Origin: Acidobacteria bacterium AH-259-O06
GTDB lineage: Bacteria; Acidobacteriota; UBA6911; RPQK01; JADFOI01
Length of the DNA stretch: 33,375 nt
Assembly (NCBI GenBank): GCA_027717865.1
Contig: JALLOM010000005.1
Span: 1-33,375, forward strand
Direction of reading: 5' to 3'
Shown piece by piece: positions 24,454 to 31,934 of the stretch (within the stretch, counting starts at the first letter, position 1; every line of letters begins with the position of its first letter). The notes under the pieces are model-generated. The model did no database searches. It saw only the letters and a list, made by a program, of their open reading frames with translations, and was not told the origin of the DNA. A program made the translations under genes and the position numbers.

Positions 24454-24515
24454 TCCTTTCCCCTCTTCTGAATTGTCGCCTGCGGGCGACTTTTTCTCAC
24501 TGTTCGTAACTCCTA

Positions 24516-24881
24516 TCAAATGCTCCTGGCGAATCTCCTAAAAGCGACGATGTCGAAACTGACCGCACTCGGAATCGAGGCTCCGCTGCTGCAATTGCCC
24601 CAGCCGATCCGAAGCGCGTTTGCCGCATTGACCCGATAATCGGCCATGAACAATCCGGAAGCCAAAGCCGTTTTAGGGTGAACGATCACCAGATCACCAC
24701 TGGCCAGGCTCAGGGCCGTTAGGCCGGTTGTATAGGATCTTTCCTCGATCGAGTTGGCGGCGACGCTTGAAGTTTCCGGATTGATCGTAACCCCGCTGCC
24801 AAGACGCATGCCGCTCGTGCCGAGGGAATCCAGGCCCAGATCACCAAACAGAACCAAGCCCATAGATAATCTATTAGGCAT
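24516..24881 (-). CDS. virion-like beta-rich small protein
   Basis: The 121-residue product has the Ser/Thr/Ala/Gly-rich pattern of small beta-sandwich phage proteins: SYTTGLTALSLASGDLVIVH, then ALASGLFMADYRVNAANALR and IPSAVSFDIVAFRR. Similar proteins lie in phage structural regions, but the exact role is unknown. The ribosome site AAGGAG is inside a tiny ORF that ends two bases before the ATG. It is the only recognisable structural-type protein in element 2. Confidence 0.6.
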   Translation of the reverse strand: MPNRLSMGLVLFGDLGLDSLGTSGMRLGSGVTINPETSSVAANSIEERSYTTGLTALSLASGDLVIVHPKTALASGLFMADYRVNAANALRIGWGNCSSGASIPSAVSFDIVAFRRFARSI

Positions 24882-24882
24882 T

Positions 24883-24921
24883 TTAATTTTTCTCCTTTGC
24901 GGTTGTCTGTTGTTTTTTCAT
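24883..24921 (-). CDS. possible 12-residue coupled micro-ORF
   Basis: Starts at an ATGA overlap with the preceding micro-ORF and reads MKKQQTTAKEKN. It contains the ribosome site of the next gene. It may serve only to carry ribosomes between genes. Confidence 0.25.
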   Translation of the reverse strand: MKKQQTTAKEKN

Positions 24922-24962
24922 TCTTCTTCTTTTTTCGTCTCTTTGATTTTCATGAGTTCCAT
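24918..24962 (-). CDS. possible 14-residue coupled micro-ORF
   Basis: Starts at a TAATG overlap with the terminase stop and reads MELMKIKETKKEEE. It could be a coupling leader or a true small peptide; no independent support. Confidence 0.25.
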   Translation of the reverse strand: MELMKIKETKKEEE

Positions 24963-26440
24963 TAGTCTCCGCCCCCGAGTGTCCAGTCCGGCGCGTTGTG
25001 TACTTTCCAAGCAGGCACGTAAGGCGCAAGCGGGATGCTCAACCTAGCCGGATCATAGCCACCCTGCTGCTGGTTCGCCAGCACCAGCGCGCCGGCGGCG
25101 GCGTTAATCACATCATCCCGCCCACCGGGCCCGTGGTCGATTGAGTCTTTGCCGCTCCTGCTCGTCCGACGTTCCAGATTACACAACTGAGAAATCAGTC
25201 TTTTATGGTGCAGCAACTCGATTTGCTCGCTATTCAAGAGCGGTAAAAATGCTATATAAATTTCACTCTTCGTCTTTTCGCTGGTTCTGTACTCAACCCC
25301 ATGAGATCTGAACTGCTCTCGCGGCCATTGCCCGGCGTATCTGTCGCCATGGATTGTGCTGATCCGATAGCGCTTGAGCAATTCGCAAAATTCAGAGACT
25401 ACCTGCTTTGGCGAAAACGGCGGCACCCTCTCGCGCACACAGTCAAGGGCAAGCTTGCCATTCTCACGGTGTGCAATCCCCAGGGTCATACTGTCCTGGC
25501 TGCCTCCGCTTGGATCACAGAATCCGAAGTATCGGATGCTCTCCAGAGGCGGCAACTCACGCCGATCAGGGAGAACCACGGCCTCGACCGCCTCGCTGTT
25601 GACGAATGATTCAATATCCCGCCGAAACTCGGCCAGCCACTCGGCCCGGGCTGCCGATTCGTCCTCTTCCAGCGCCTTCTGAATGACCGACTCAGGCACC
25701 GTGGGATTCATGTCTCGCGTCTCGCCCTGCCAGACCAGAATTTCACCGTCCTTGCCGAAATAGTTTTTGTAGGCTTTCCAAAGTTCGCCACGCCGAGCGT
25801 ATGGAGAGCTGAGAGCCAATAGCAGACTACCGGGAACTGTGGCCATACCGGGACGCAGAGCATTCAGGATTTCGGTGTCAGGATTCGCGGACTCCTCACT
25901 TCTCCAAAACGCTACTTCATCGAGCAGCGCAGCAATGATAGAGTAACCCCTTGTCGTCCTGTATGACGCCGTGTGGACCTCGATCACAATCCGGTTGTTC
26001 AGCTCGATTGACTCCTTCGTTTTGTTCGCGACCATGGCCGATAGCATGGGCACTCCGTCCAAAAAGCCAGAGACGTATCTGAGAATTACCCTCGCCTGCT
26101 TCCGATCCGCAGCAATCACCATAACGGTCCCGACCTCACCCGGCGCCAAGTGCTTCGAGTAGTCCTTAAAACAGGCCAAGAACACGGCCGTAAGCGCCGC
26201 TATGAGGCTTTTGCCGCCTCGCCTGCCCACTACCAGCCAGCCCTCGGAAACCGACGCCGGCGGCTTTTCTCGGCCGGTAAAGCGCTGGAGTGTCTCAAGG
26301 TCAGTCTTGCCCAGCTTCAACCCGAATAGCGCCTTGAGAAACACGCGCCAATTGCCCCAAGACTTACCCTTAAACCAGGACTTGAAGAGCGCCGGGTCGT
26401 TCATGGCGTCGATGATGGTGAGTGATTTAACAGTTTTCAT
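24962..26440 (-). CDS. terL: phage terminase large subunit
   Basis: The 492-residue protein has the ATPase motifs of packaging motors: Walker A GRRGGKS (72-78) and Walker B IIAALLDEVAF with D174-E175. The nuclease domain has D309 (FGFCDPSGGSQDS), D366 (HGDRYAGQW) and the final acidic site in DHGPGGRDDVINAAAGAL (about 435-450). The length is normal for the family. ATG 26440 is chosen because it overlaps the stop of a small upstream ORF and has GGAAG upstream. The protein would cut and translocate DNA into a procapsid, yet no portal or capsid gene is present in the element. Confidence 0.93.
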   Translation of the reverse strand: MKTVKSLTIIDAMNDPALFKSWFKGKSWGNWRVFLKALFGLKLGKTDLETLQRFTGREKPPASVSEGWLVVGRRGGKSLIAALTAVFLACFKDYSKHLAPGEVGTVMVIAADRKQARVILRYVSGFLDGVPMLSAMVANKTKESIELNNRIVIEVHTASYRTTRGYSIIAALLDEVAFWRSEESANPDTEILNALRPGMATVPGSLLLALSSPYARRGELWKAYKNYFGKDGEILVWQGETRDMNPTVPESVIQKALEEDESAARAEWLAEFRRDIESFVNSEAVEAVVLPDRRELPPLESIRYFGFCDPSGGSQDSMTLGIAHRENGKLALDCVRERVPPFSPKQVVSEFCELLKRYRISTIHGDRYAGQWPREQFRSHGVEYRTSEKTKSEIYIAFLPLLNSEQIELLHHKRLISQLCNLERRTSRSGKDSIDHGPGGRDDVINAAAGALVLANQQQGGYDPARLSIPLAPYVPAWKVHNAPDWTLGGGD

Positions 26441-26505
26441 TAGACTTCCAGTAATGCCCGGAGTTTGTTTGACAACTCGATACACTCTTCAGGAGTCACG
26501 CTCAT
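26440..26505 (-). CDS. 21-residue ORF coupled to terL
   Basis: A good ribosome site (AAGAGGA, overlapping the end of the upstream gene) lies eight bases before the ATG. The peptide begins MSVTPEECIELSNKLRALLE. Its TAA overlaps the terL ATG (TAATG). Both junctions suggest real translation, at least as a coupling leader for terL. Confidence 0.45.
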   Translation of the reverse strand: MSVTPEECIELSNKLRALLEV

Positions 26506-26508
26506 TTG

Positions 26509-26994
26509 TTAATCCTCTTCGGGCCCGTATTCCCTTGCCAGGTAAGTCTGTAAGTCCTCAGCCGGCCGGGACCGCCTCTCCATGCCCAGCGTCACGAGAC
26601 ACCGCCGTTGCTCTGCGAGGAAAACCGAAAGCCTCGCTATTCCTGGTTGCAAATCCCACACATTATTCTGCTTGTTTACCTGAACAGCAGCCTCCGTTCT
26701 TAATAGGTAGTGCCATATCAGTAGCTCTGCCATTCGTGCCGATTTCCAATTGGCCACCATGAGCTTTTCCGCGCCGCTCATGTACGCTTCCCCGCCCTTA
26801 TCAGAAATCAATTCGCCGGCCTCAAGGTCTGCCAGCGCCGCGACCCGCTCCAGGTAAGCCGGTAGTGGCTTCCCTACCTCTAACCTCTTCAATGCCGGCA
26901 GTGCGCTCTTAGCCCGGTTTAAATTCCCTGGCTGCCCTCCAGGCTTTCTCCTTGCGTTCGTCTCACTCACGACTCTGCTTTCTCCAAAATCCAC
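26509..26994 (-). CDS. probable terminase small subunit or terminase-associated protein
   Basis: The N-terminus has RRKPGGQPGNLNRAKSAL, the Gly-Pro-Asn linker style common at the start of phage small-terminase-like proteins. The remainder is helical (LPALKRLEVGKPLPAYLERV, then EKLMVANWKSARMAELLIWH). It lies directly upstream of terL, the normal place for terS. The start is a GTG, either at 26994 or at 26970, where GGAG lies 11 bases upstream. The assignment rests on position and the N-terminal motif. Confidence 0.6.
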   Translation of the reverse strand: MDFGESRVVSETNARRKPGGQPGNLNRAKSALPALKRLEVGKPLPAYLERVAALADLEAGELISDKGGEAYMSGAEKLMVANWKSARMAELLIWHYLLRTEAAVQVNKQNNVWDLQPGIARLSVFLAEQRRCLVTLGMERRSRPAEDLQTYLAREYGPEED

Positions 26995-27019
26995 TCAAAA
27001 ACGACCTTTTTACGATTCA

Positions 27020-27041
27020 TTCACCTACGCTATTCACTACA
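27020..27041 (+). repeat. internal copy of the element 2 arm motif
   Basis: The plus strand reads TTCACCTAC-GCTA-TTCACTACA, one inserted base away from the end motif and in the opposite orientation. It contains the stop codon of the gene at 27030-27290. It may be a leftover from another integration, or a regulatory site for integrase. Confidence 0.5.
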
Positions 27042-27290
27042 CTCGTCTACCGCCTCACCCAAACCCTTATTCACACTGGCTTTCATAGACAAGGCGATTG
27101 TTTTCATATCATGTGCCTTATCACGTTCGTCCCTGGAGAATCGGTGGAGTGCAAGGCGTATTTCTGTGCGCCCCCACTTTTCAAAGTTGACGATAAGTTG
27201 ACGAAGTTGACGATAAGACGACTTTCCTAGGTTGTTTCTACATTCCGTCTCTTCTTGAGAGCTAATAGGGAAAGTCATCATATCGTCCAC
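27030..27290 (-). CDS. small hypothetical protein
   Basis: The 86-residue product has no recognised domain. Its middle (KSSYRQLRQLIVNFEKW) is encoded by the TTATCGTCAAC repeats. It sits between the primase-helicase gene and the terminase genes. Because it overlaps repeats at both ends, it could also be a chance frame in a regulatory region. Confidence 0.4.
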   Translation of the reverse strand: MDDMMTFPISSQEETECRNNLGKSSYRQLRQLIVNFEKWGRTEIRLALHRFSRDERDKAHDMKTIALSMKASVNKGLGEAVDECSE

Positions 27291-27310
27291 TTTTCGGGGT
27301 TATCGTCAAC
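27186..27310. repeat. cluster of GTTGACGATAA repeats, two direct and one inverted
   Basis: GTTGACGATAAG occurs at 27186-27197 and 27206-27217 with a shortened GTTGACGAA between them. The inverse TTATCGTCAAC is at 27300-27310. A looser TATCGTCCAC is at about 27281. The cluster lies at the downstream edge of the primase-helicase gene. Such iterated sites can be replication origins or operators. Confidence 0.5.
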
Positions 27311-28853
27311 TATTTTGAAGTTTGACTCGCTTGCGTGCAGCGTTGCCACCGGCAGCAGAAGTTTTTTCAAATCCCTTCTCTTCCAACTGGAATGCGAACT
27401 TCCGTGAAGTTACTGGCTCCTCTGTGCGTTCCTTGCACCACTGGCTGTAATCCTCGTAGAGTTTAGCGAACAACGTAACAGCCACAGCATCGCTTTCGCA
27501 TCGTTCTTCAATCCATTGATGAAGAACATCCATCTCTTTACGGTACTCCTGAGTAGCTTCTGCGACGGCTTGGCAGTCCCCGAAACCTTCTCGTTGCCAC
27601 TCAAGACAACCTTGCACGATCCATGTTAGAATCCCCGCTCGCTCCTGCCAGAGTTGCTCGTCTAAATCGTCAACTCTCCGGCCATTTTCCTTTGTAAAAA
27701 CTGCGCAAAACGGAATGAGTGCGATGCGTCGCCACATTGCCAAACTGGTGTCTTCGACAATGGGGCGATGGTTGGTAGCTAACCACAATTTGTGCGTTGG
27801 CCAGAACTCGAAATAGTCGCGATTCATAAATCTGGCCTTAACGGGATCCCGGCCGGTGAGAGATTTCACCCGAGTGGCGTCCAGGCGCCGGTTCTCAGCG
27901 GTTTCAATGGCGGAACAGAATCGAGCCCCAAACAGGTCCGCCAGGATGGTGGGATGCGTGTCACCTCGTTTGTCTCGGCTGAGGAGCAGATCCGGAGCCA
28001 CTGCCTGAGCGTAATCTCCCAAGACTCGACGTACAGTGGACAGCATGGTTGACTTCCCATTACTGCCTGTGCCCCAGCAGATGATGAGGTCGTCTTCACG
28101 GGTGTTGCCGGTAGCCGAGTAGCCGGTTCGCCTTTTCACATACCGAATGAGCGTCGCATCCCCAGGGAAAAGTTCCTGCTGGAATTTCATCCAGCGGGGG
28201 GCATCAGTTTCGGGACGATAAACAGTGCCGGCTAGCTTAGTGAAATATAGGTCTGGCGAATGGGGGGACAGTTCTCCAGTTCGCAGATCGACCACCCCAT
28301 TTCCACAGTTCAAAAGCCAGGGATCGGTGTCAAAAATGCTAGGTTTGGCTAGAAGGTATCCCTTCGCCAAATCAATTACGTCCCGTAATCTCCGGCGACT
28401 CTGAATCTTCAGTGCCAACTTTGTGAGTTCTTTCCTTTGTGCCGCTTTTTTTAGTGCCTTTTGGGTGAAGAACTTGAAGAGCAGTTCCCCGGCGAGGCGA
28501 CAGGTTTCATGCCCACCCAGATCCTTGGCCCATCGCTGACCGTCGTAGGTAAGCCACCCCCACTGGGGCACGAAAAGACAACGACCGATGAGCAGGTCGG
28601 CAAGTAGTTGCGCGTTTGCCAAGTCTGTGAAGGATTCGCCTACTTTAATTTGGGTTTGCGCCGATCTGATGTTTATCCCCACACTCTCTTGCGTCGCATC
28701 CGGGGTTGATCTCACGATCTCACGGAATTGGTCCCAAGTGCCGTCCTTCTCTGGTTCTAGAATCTTTTCCGTGTCCTGTTTCTCGGGGGGCTTCAACCCC
28801 GACGCTCTTAGCACGTTTTTGTAATCCTCAATGTCAGCCAATTCCGTTGTCAC
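27306..28853 (-). CDS. SF3 primase-helicase, D5/P4 type
   Basis: The 515-residue protein has a D5_N-type region (about 75-245) with FDTDPWLLNCGNGVVDLRTG, and an SF3 helicase with Walker A GTGSNGKST (261-269). This is followed by conserved LLLSRDKRGDTHPT, ARFCSAIETAENRRLD, the downstream acidic and Asn box (HKLWLATNHRP) and RRIALIPF. The C-terminal part is a winged-helix-like D5 extension. Such proteins melt the origin and drive replication of phages and satellites. No primase catalytic domain is seen at the N-terminus. The gene starts at a GTG that overlaps the previous stop, so translation is coupled. Confidence 0.93.
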   Translation of the reverse strand: MTTELADIEDYKNVLRASGLKPPEKQDTEKILEPEKDGTWDQFREIVRSTPDATQESVGINIRSAQTQIKVGESFTDLANAQLLADLLIGRCLFVPQWGWLTYDGQRWAKDLGGHETCRLAGELLFKFFTQKALKKAAQRKELTKLALKIQSRRRLRDVIDLAKGYLLAKPSIFDTDPWLLNCGNGVVDLRTGELSPHSPDLYFTKLAGTVYRPETDAPRWMKFQQELFPGDATLIRYVKRRTGYSATGNTREDDLIICWGTGSNGKSTMLSTVRRVLGDYAQAVAPDLLLSRDKRGDTHPTILADLFGARFCSAIETAENRRLDATRVKSLTGRDPVKARFMNRDYFEFWPTHKLWLATNHRPIVEDTSLAMWRRIALIPFCAVFTKENGRRVDDLDEQLWQERAGILTWIVQGCLEWQREGFGDCQAVAEATQEYRKEMDVLHQWIEERCESDAVAVTLFAKLYEDYSQWCKERTEEPVTSRKFAFQLEEKGFEKTSAAGGNAARKRVKLQNS

Positions 28854-29107
28854 TGTTCGAAAACCTTCTTGGGGACTCCGGGGTATCCGTCATAGAATTT
28901 TTTGGACTGCTTCAACTTCGCCTCATATTTGTCCAGCTCATCCCAGATAGTCTTTTCCGTTACCTGAATTCGGCTCTGCTGCAAAACATATGCATGAAAC
29001 TTGGTTAATTCCTCCATACGCTCTGCCATTTCATTGACCCTATCAAGCGCTTGATCCAACTGAACTGCCAGATTGATAACAAAACCCTCATCGACCTTAT
29101 CCCTCAT
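28850..29107 (-). CDS. small helical hypothetical protein
   Basis: From ATG 29107 (GGAG eight bases upstream) the product has 85 residues, strongly helical (AVQLDQALDRVNEMAERMEE, later VTEKTIWDELDKYEAKLKQS). It overlaps the HTH gene before it and the helicase gene after it. Tight overlap suggests a role with the replication protein, perhaps as a loader or accessory factor; this is an inference from position only. Confidence 0.6.
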   Translation of the reverse strand: MRDKVDEGFVINLAVQLDQALDRVNEMAERMEELTKFHAYVLQQSRIQVTEKTIWDELDKYEAKLKQSKKFYDGYPGVPKKVFEQ

Positions 29108-29321
29108 TTGCTCGCTCCAGATTCTCCACCGCCTCCTGAACCGAAACCCCTTCCAGCTGTTCCCACCACTCATCCAGTTCGTCTTTGGAAAAGTAGATCC
29201 TTGAACCTATCCGTCTGAACGGGACGGTTCTTCTATCCACGCAAGCTCGTAATGCCTTTTCGGTTTTATCTAGAAACCGCGCTGCTTTCTTGAGATCCAT
29301 AAGCTCTGCCTGGTCGCTCAT
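29097..29321 (-). CDS. excisionase-family HTH protein
   Basis: The 74-residue protein reads LMDLKKAARFLDKTEKALRA, then RRTVPFRRIGSRIYFSKDEL and DEWWEQL, the classic excisionase/HTH_17 layout. It can act as a recombination directionality factor or as a regulator of the replication genes that follow. The ATG overlaps the stop of the frameshifted gene upstream (ATGA), so these genes form one operon. Confidence 0.88.
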   Translation of the reverse strand: MSDQAELMDLKKAARFLDKTEKALRACVDRRTVPFRRIGSRIYFSKDELDEWWEQLEGVSVQEAVENLERANEG

Positions 29322-29583
29322 TTCGAATCGTCCCTGACATTCCTGAAGAGGTCAGATGCGGGCGCCTTCATAAGCTTCGCGATGAGTTCAGCTTCGGTTG
29401 CGGTGGGCTGGACCTTGCCGTTCCCTTTTCGATATTGTTTTTTGCCCGTGGCGAAACCCTCTTCGAGAGGTAGTCGATTACTAATTTTACGAGCTGGGGA
29501 TCGTTGACGGCTACGATTGGGAGGGCAGAATCGACATCCTCGCCCTCAAGAAGTGTAACGTAGAAATTCGGCTTTTTGTGCAT
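29318..29583 (-). pseudogene. small hypothetical gene with an internal frameshift
   Basis: The first frame gives MHKKPNFYVTLLEGEDVDSA up to LVIDYLSKR. Near 29460 good coding sense moves to another frame, EEGFATGKKQYRKGNGKVQP and on to DLFRNVRDDSK, whose stop overlaps the next ATG exactly as in the rest of the operon. That overlap is the strongest sign that the second frame is the true end. It may be a real mutation, a sequencing error or, less likely, programmed frameshifting. No family recognised. Confidence 0.6.
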
Positions 29584-29629
29584 CACCCTCTTAAGGGCCG
29601 AAAAAACCGAAAAACGTATACAAGGGAAA

Positions 29630-30526
29630 CTAGATTTTTTTGAGGTAGGTCAAATTGCGGTGGATTGCCTGCTTTTCACTGGATGGCCTAGTCCGATTTT
29701 CTCGGGCTCGTTCTTTACTCGTAAAGCCTTGCGCCCAGAGATTCATTCGCCGTCGATCCAATGGCTTTAGTTTTGAAAGCATCTCTCCGAAGAGAATTTT
29801 GCGCTCGGGGTCTTGGATGGTCGGATCTTCGACTTCTATTATTAGGCGATCATCATCTTGCGATGATACTTTGTCGCGCCAAAAGCCTTCCTCAGAGAAG
29901 TAAAAATTCTCGTGCCCATTTGGGCATATCCCTTCTTGGCAGGGTTGCCTGCAGAGATTGCATTTGAGCTTGGAATCCTTGCGTGCCCGCTTATCCAGAA
30001 GCAATTTAAAGTATCGCACAACTTCCGGCCACAGCCATTTGTGAAAGTCTGCGACATTCAAATCTAGAGCATCACCCGAATTCTCCAAGGCCATTTTTAC
30101 CGCATTCATCGGGCAGAATTCTGTGACATACCTGACCAGGCTCAGATTGGCCCATAGGGGGTTTCCGGTCAGTGTTGTTTCATACCTTCTAAGATTTCGT
30201 ACCGCATCGCGCACCTCTGCGCTCTCGTGGGCACGGCGATTGTTGATAATGTATGGAATGCCTATTTTTCGTTGAATTTCTGGCCGAGTAATCAATGTCA
30301 CGATGTAAGGATCATCATCGGGGCGCAGCGTACCCTCGTGTATCATTAGCCCCATTGGGGAGCCGGTAGGCCAAGAGATTTCTGGAGTTTGAAGTACGAC
30401 GGGATTGAGCTCACACCCTCCAGAGTAAACTACCCGAAGATCGGGCAGAACCTCGGAATAGTGGCGCGGGCTTCTGCTAAGCAGTCGCTCGTGCTCAAAA
30501 TCCTGAGGTGTAATGATGGTTGCCAT
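29630..30526 (-). CDS. unknown zinc-ribbon protein with sigma-region-4-like C-terminus
   Basis: The 298-residue protein has an uncharacterised alpha/beta N-terminal two-thirds (VVYSGGCELNPVVLQTPEIS, then IGIPYIINNRRAHESAEVRD). A zinc ribbon follows (CNLCRQPCQEGICPNGHENF; C189, C192, C196, C201, H205). The C-terminus (FGEMLSKLKPLDRRRMNLWA to IHRNLTYLKKI) has the spacing of a region-4-like helix-turn-helix. ATG 30526 follows GGGAGG closely; an upstream ATG at 30550 lacks a ribosome site. It lies between the toxin-antitoxin genes and the replication operon and could control the latter. This is a motif-based suggestion. Confidence 0.6.
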   Translation of the reverse strand: MATIITPQDFEHERLLSRSPRHYSEVLPDLRVVYSGGCELNPVVLQTPEISWPTGSPMGLMIHEGTLRPDDDPYIVTLITRPEIQRKIGIPYIINNRRAHESAEVRDAVRNLRRYETTLTGNPLWANLSLVRYVTEFCPMNAVKMALENSGDALDLNVADFHKWLWPEVVRYFKLLLDKRARKDSKLKCNLCRQPCQEGICPNGHENFYFSEEGFWRDKVSSQDDDRLIIEVEDPTIQDPERKILFGEMLSKLKPLDRRRMNLWAQGFTSKERARENRTRPSSEKQAIHRNLTYLKKI

Positions 30527-30596
30527 CAGCCTCCCACGCTGCCCCCACATTTAAAGGCCCAGCCGGGCGTGCTTCCCGCCTTATCAGGTTGGTGCT

Positions 30597-30893
30597 TTAC
30601 TTTTTTCTTGCCCTCTTCTTCGACGATTTCTTCTTTGGCAATCTCTTTCCCTCTGGATTAACCTTGCTCGCGTCAACTACCAAAGAGTTCTCCGATTTAA
30701 ACCGTTGAAGTCCCACCTTGACAACAGGAACCACAGCTGCTGGCAACAAATCGTCGTCCGTAGAACCAATATTTGCAGCTCTGATTCCAAATTCCATGTA
30801 AATACCCCAGAGGCCGTCATGGATATCTAATTTCCTTACCAGGGCTTCAGCAACCTCCTTATAGCTAAAAATATATTGTTTTATCTCAGCCAT
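30597..30893 (-). CDS. conserved hypothetical protein with basic tail
   Basis: The core reads YIFSYKEVAEALVRKLDIHD, then GLWGIYMEFGIRAANIG and LLPAAVVPVVKVGLQRF. This is a familiar but unassigned family, scattered in bacterial genomes. The last 20 residues are a Lys/Arg tail. ATG 30893, with GAGAGG nine bases upstream, is preferred to the ATG at 30902. It overlaps the end of the HicB-like gene, so it is probably expressed with the toxin-antitoxin pair. Confidence 0.65.
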   Translation of the reverse strand: MAEIKQYIFSYKEVAEALVRKLDIHDGLWGIYMEFGIRAANIGSTDDDLLPAAVVPVVKVGLQRFKSENSLVVDASKVNPEGKRLPKKKSSKKRARKK

Positions 30894-31573
30894 GTTCCAC
30901 ATCCTCTCGACAAGAAAGGTGTAGCTTCCCCATATGCCTCCCCTTGCACTCCACCAACACCTCCCACCAGTTCGAATGCTTCCACATTTGGTTCTCCTGC
31001 TATTTCTTCCCAGTGAAGCTCGTTTGATTGCAACCGCACCTGATTTGTTGGAGGTTGCGGAGATGCTAGCGGTAGGCCCTCAAGTTGTTGCCCAGTACCG
31101 TAAGTTAAAGCGAAAACCTGTGAAAAAAGTTTCTGTTGATAAAGGACTTGAAAGTTGGCAAGCATTCTGAATGTTTCGCTCGCTTGTTGTTCAAGTTCCT
31201 GTAGAAAATCGTAGGAACCAGCTCTGGTCGCAATACTAGTTACTATGAATTGATTCAAACTTACACCGTCACGCTGTGCCATCTTCACCGCCTGCTTGTG
31301 AAGACTCTTTGGAAGGCGCAAGGCGACCCGCCCAGAGTAACCATCCGATGAAAATGGTGCAGGAATTTTGAGCTCTTGTTCCAAAGCCGACTTTACCCAA
31401 TTAAAAGCCGCCTCTTCTAAATTACAATAGGCCTCTTCGCAGGCATTTCCTTCAGAAAAACACCCACGGAATTCGAGAATCTCCGCTGTGTAGCCACCGC
31501 GTTCATCAGGTCTTAAGACTCTGGAATATGGAAGTTGGAGAATGCTTTTTACCTTTTCATCGGACGCTTTCAT
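30881..31573 (-). CDS. hicB: HicB-like antitoxin with long C-terminal extension
   Basis: Residues about 14-70 (YSRVLRPDERGGYTAEILEF, then GCFSEGNACEEAYCNLEEAA) are the HicB fold that blocks the toxin. Residues about 82-118 (GRVALRLPKSLHKQAVKMAQ, then GVSLNQFIVTSIA) are a ribbon-helix-helix DNA-binding domain. A further 110 residues are unusual for the family and have no recognised domain. The gene starts three bases after the toxin stop. The protein is expected to neutralise HicA and to repress the pair at the inverted repeat upstream. Confidence 0.88.
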   Translation of the reverse strand: MKASDEKVKSILQLPYSRVLRPDERGGYTAEILEFRGCFSEGNACEEAYCNLEEAAFNWVKSALEQELKIPAPFSSDGYSGRVALRLPKSLHKQAVKMAQRDGVSLNQFIVTSIATRAGSYDFLQELEQQASETFRMLANFQVLYQQKLFSQVFALTYGTGQQLEGLPLASPQPPTNQVRLQSNELHWEEIAGEPNVEAFELVGGVGGVQGEAYGEATPFLSRGCGTWLR

Positions 31574-31576
31574 TTT

Positions 31577-31867
31577 TTATTTGTCCTCCAAGTTGAAAAG
31601 TTCTTCTTCCCAAGTTAACACGTCGTCATCGAAAACATCGCAAATGCTGTGAACCGTTCCTTTTTTCAAGACTCCATGATGGGGTATGCTCAAAGGAATC
31701 CAGCCTTTCTCCTCGTTCACAAACGTGGGTTCTTTCCCCTTCGAATCATCTCTCTTCCGCCCTAGTTTCGTTGCAATACTCACAAGCTTACGATGATGAA
31801 TGTTTCCAGCACCCTGCCGTGCCTGCGCTATCTGTTTCTTGATCTTCTCCAGCTTCTTCGAGGTCAT
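31577..31867 (-). CDS. hicA: HicA-like mRNA interferase toxin
   Basis: The 96-residue protein has the HicA layout. A basic N-terminal extension is followed by HHRKLVSIATKLGRKR and WIPLSIPHHGVLKKGTVHSI, with the catalytic His in the IPHHG motif. It would cleave translated mRNA when not bound by HicB. Toxin first, antitoxin second is the usual order. Placed 200 bases inside the right end of element 2, it is well suited to stabilise the island after integration. The ATG lies inside the left arm of an operator-like inverted repeat. Confidence 0.85.
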   Translation of the reverse strand: MTSKKLEKIKKQIAQARQGAGNIHHRKLVSIATKLGRKRDDSKGKEPTFVNEEKGWIPLSIPHHGVLKKGTVHSICDVFDDDVLTWEEELFNLEDK

Positions 31868-31895
31868 GATAGCGTATATGATATCATGACGTCAA
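31863..31895 (-). promoter_or_regulatory. hicAB promoter/operator region
   Basis: GTCATGATA (31863-31871) and TATCATGAC (31882-31890) form a perfect 9-bp inverted repeat. A TTGACG -35-like box (31895-31890, minus strand) adjoins it. A TATCAT at about 31871-31866 would fit as -10 at 18 bases, but that puts the transcript start inside hicA. The exact promoter is therefore unsure; the dyad is a good HicB operator candidate. Confidence 0.55.
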
Positions 31896-31934
31896 GAGTG
31901 TTTGTCAGTTTCGCATGGGCGAGCAATTCTGGCG

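Noticed and set aside
24002-24541. 179-codon Ser-rich plus-strand frame
   Set aside because: It is the antisense shadow of the coiled-coil gene; its Ser/Arg-rich composition is what antisense of Glu/Lys-rich coding gives.
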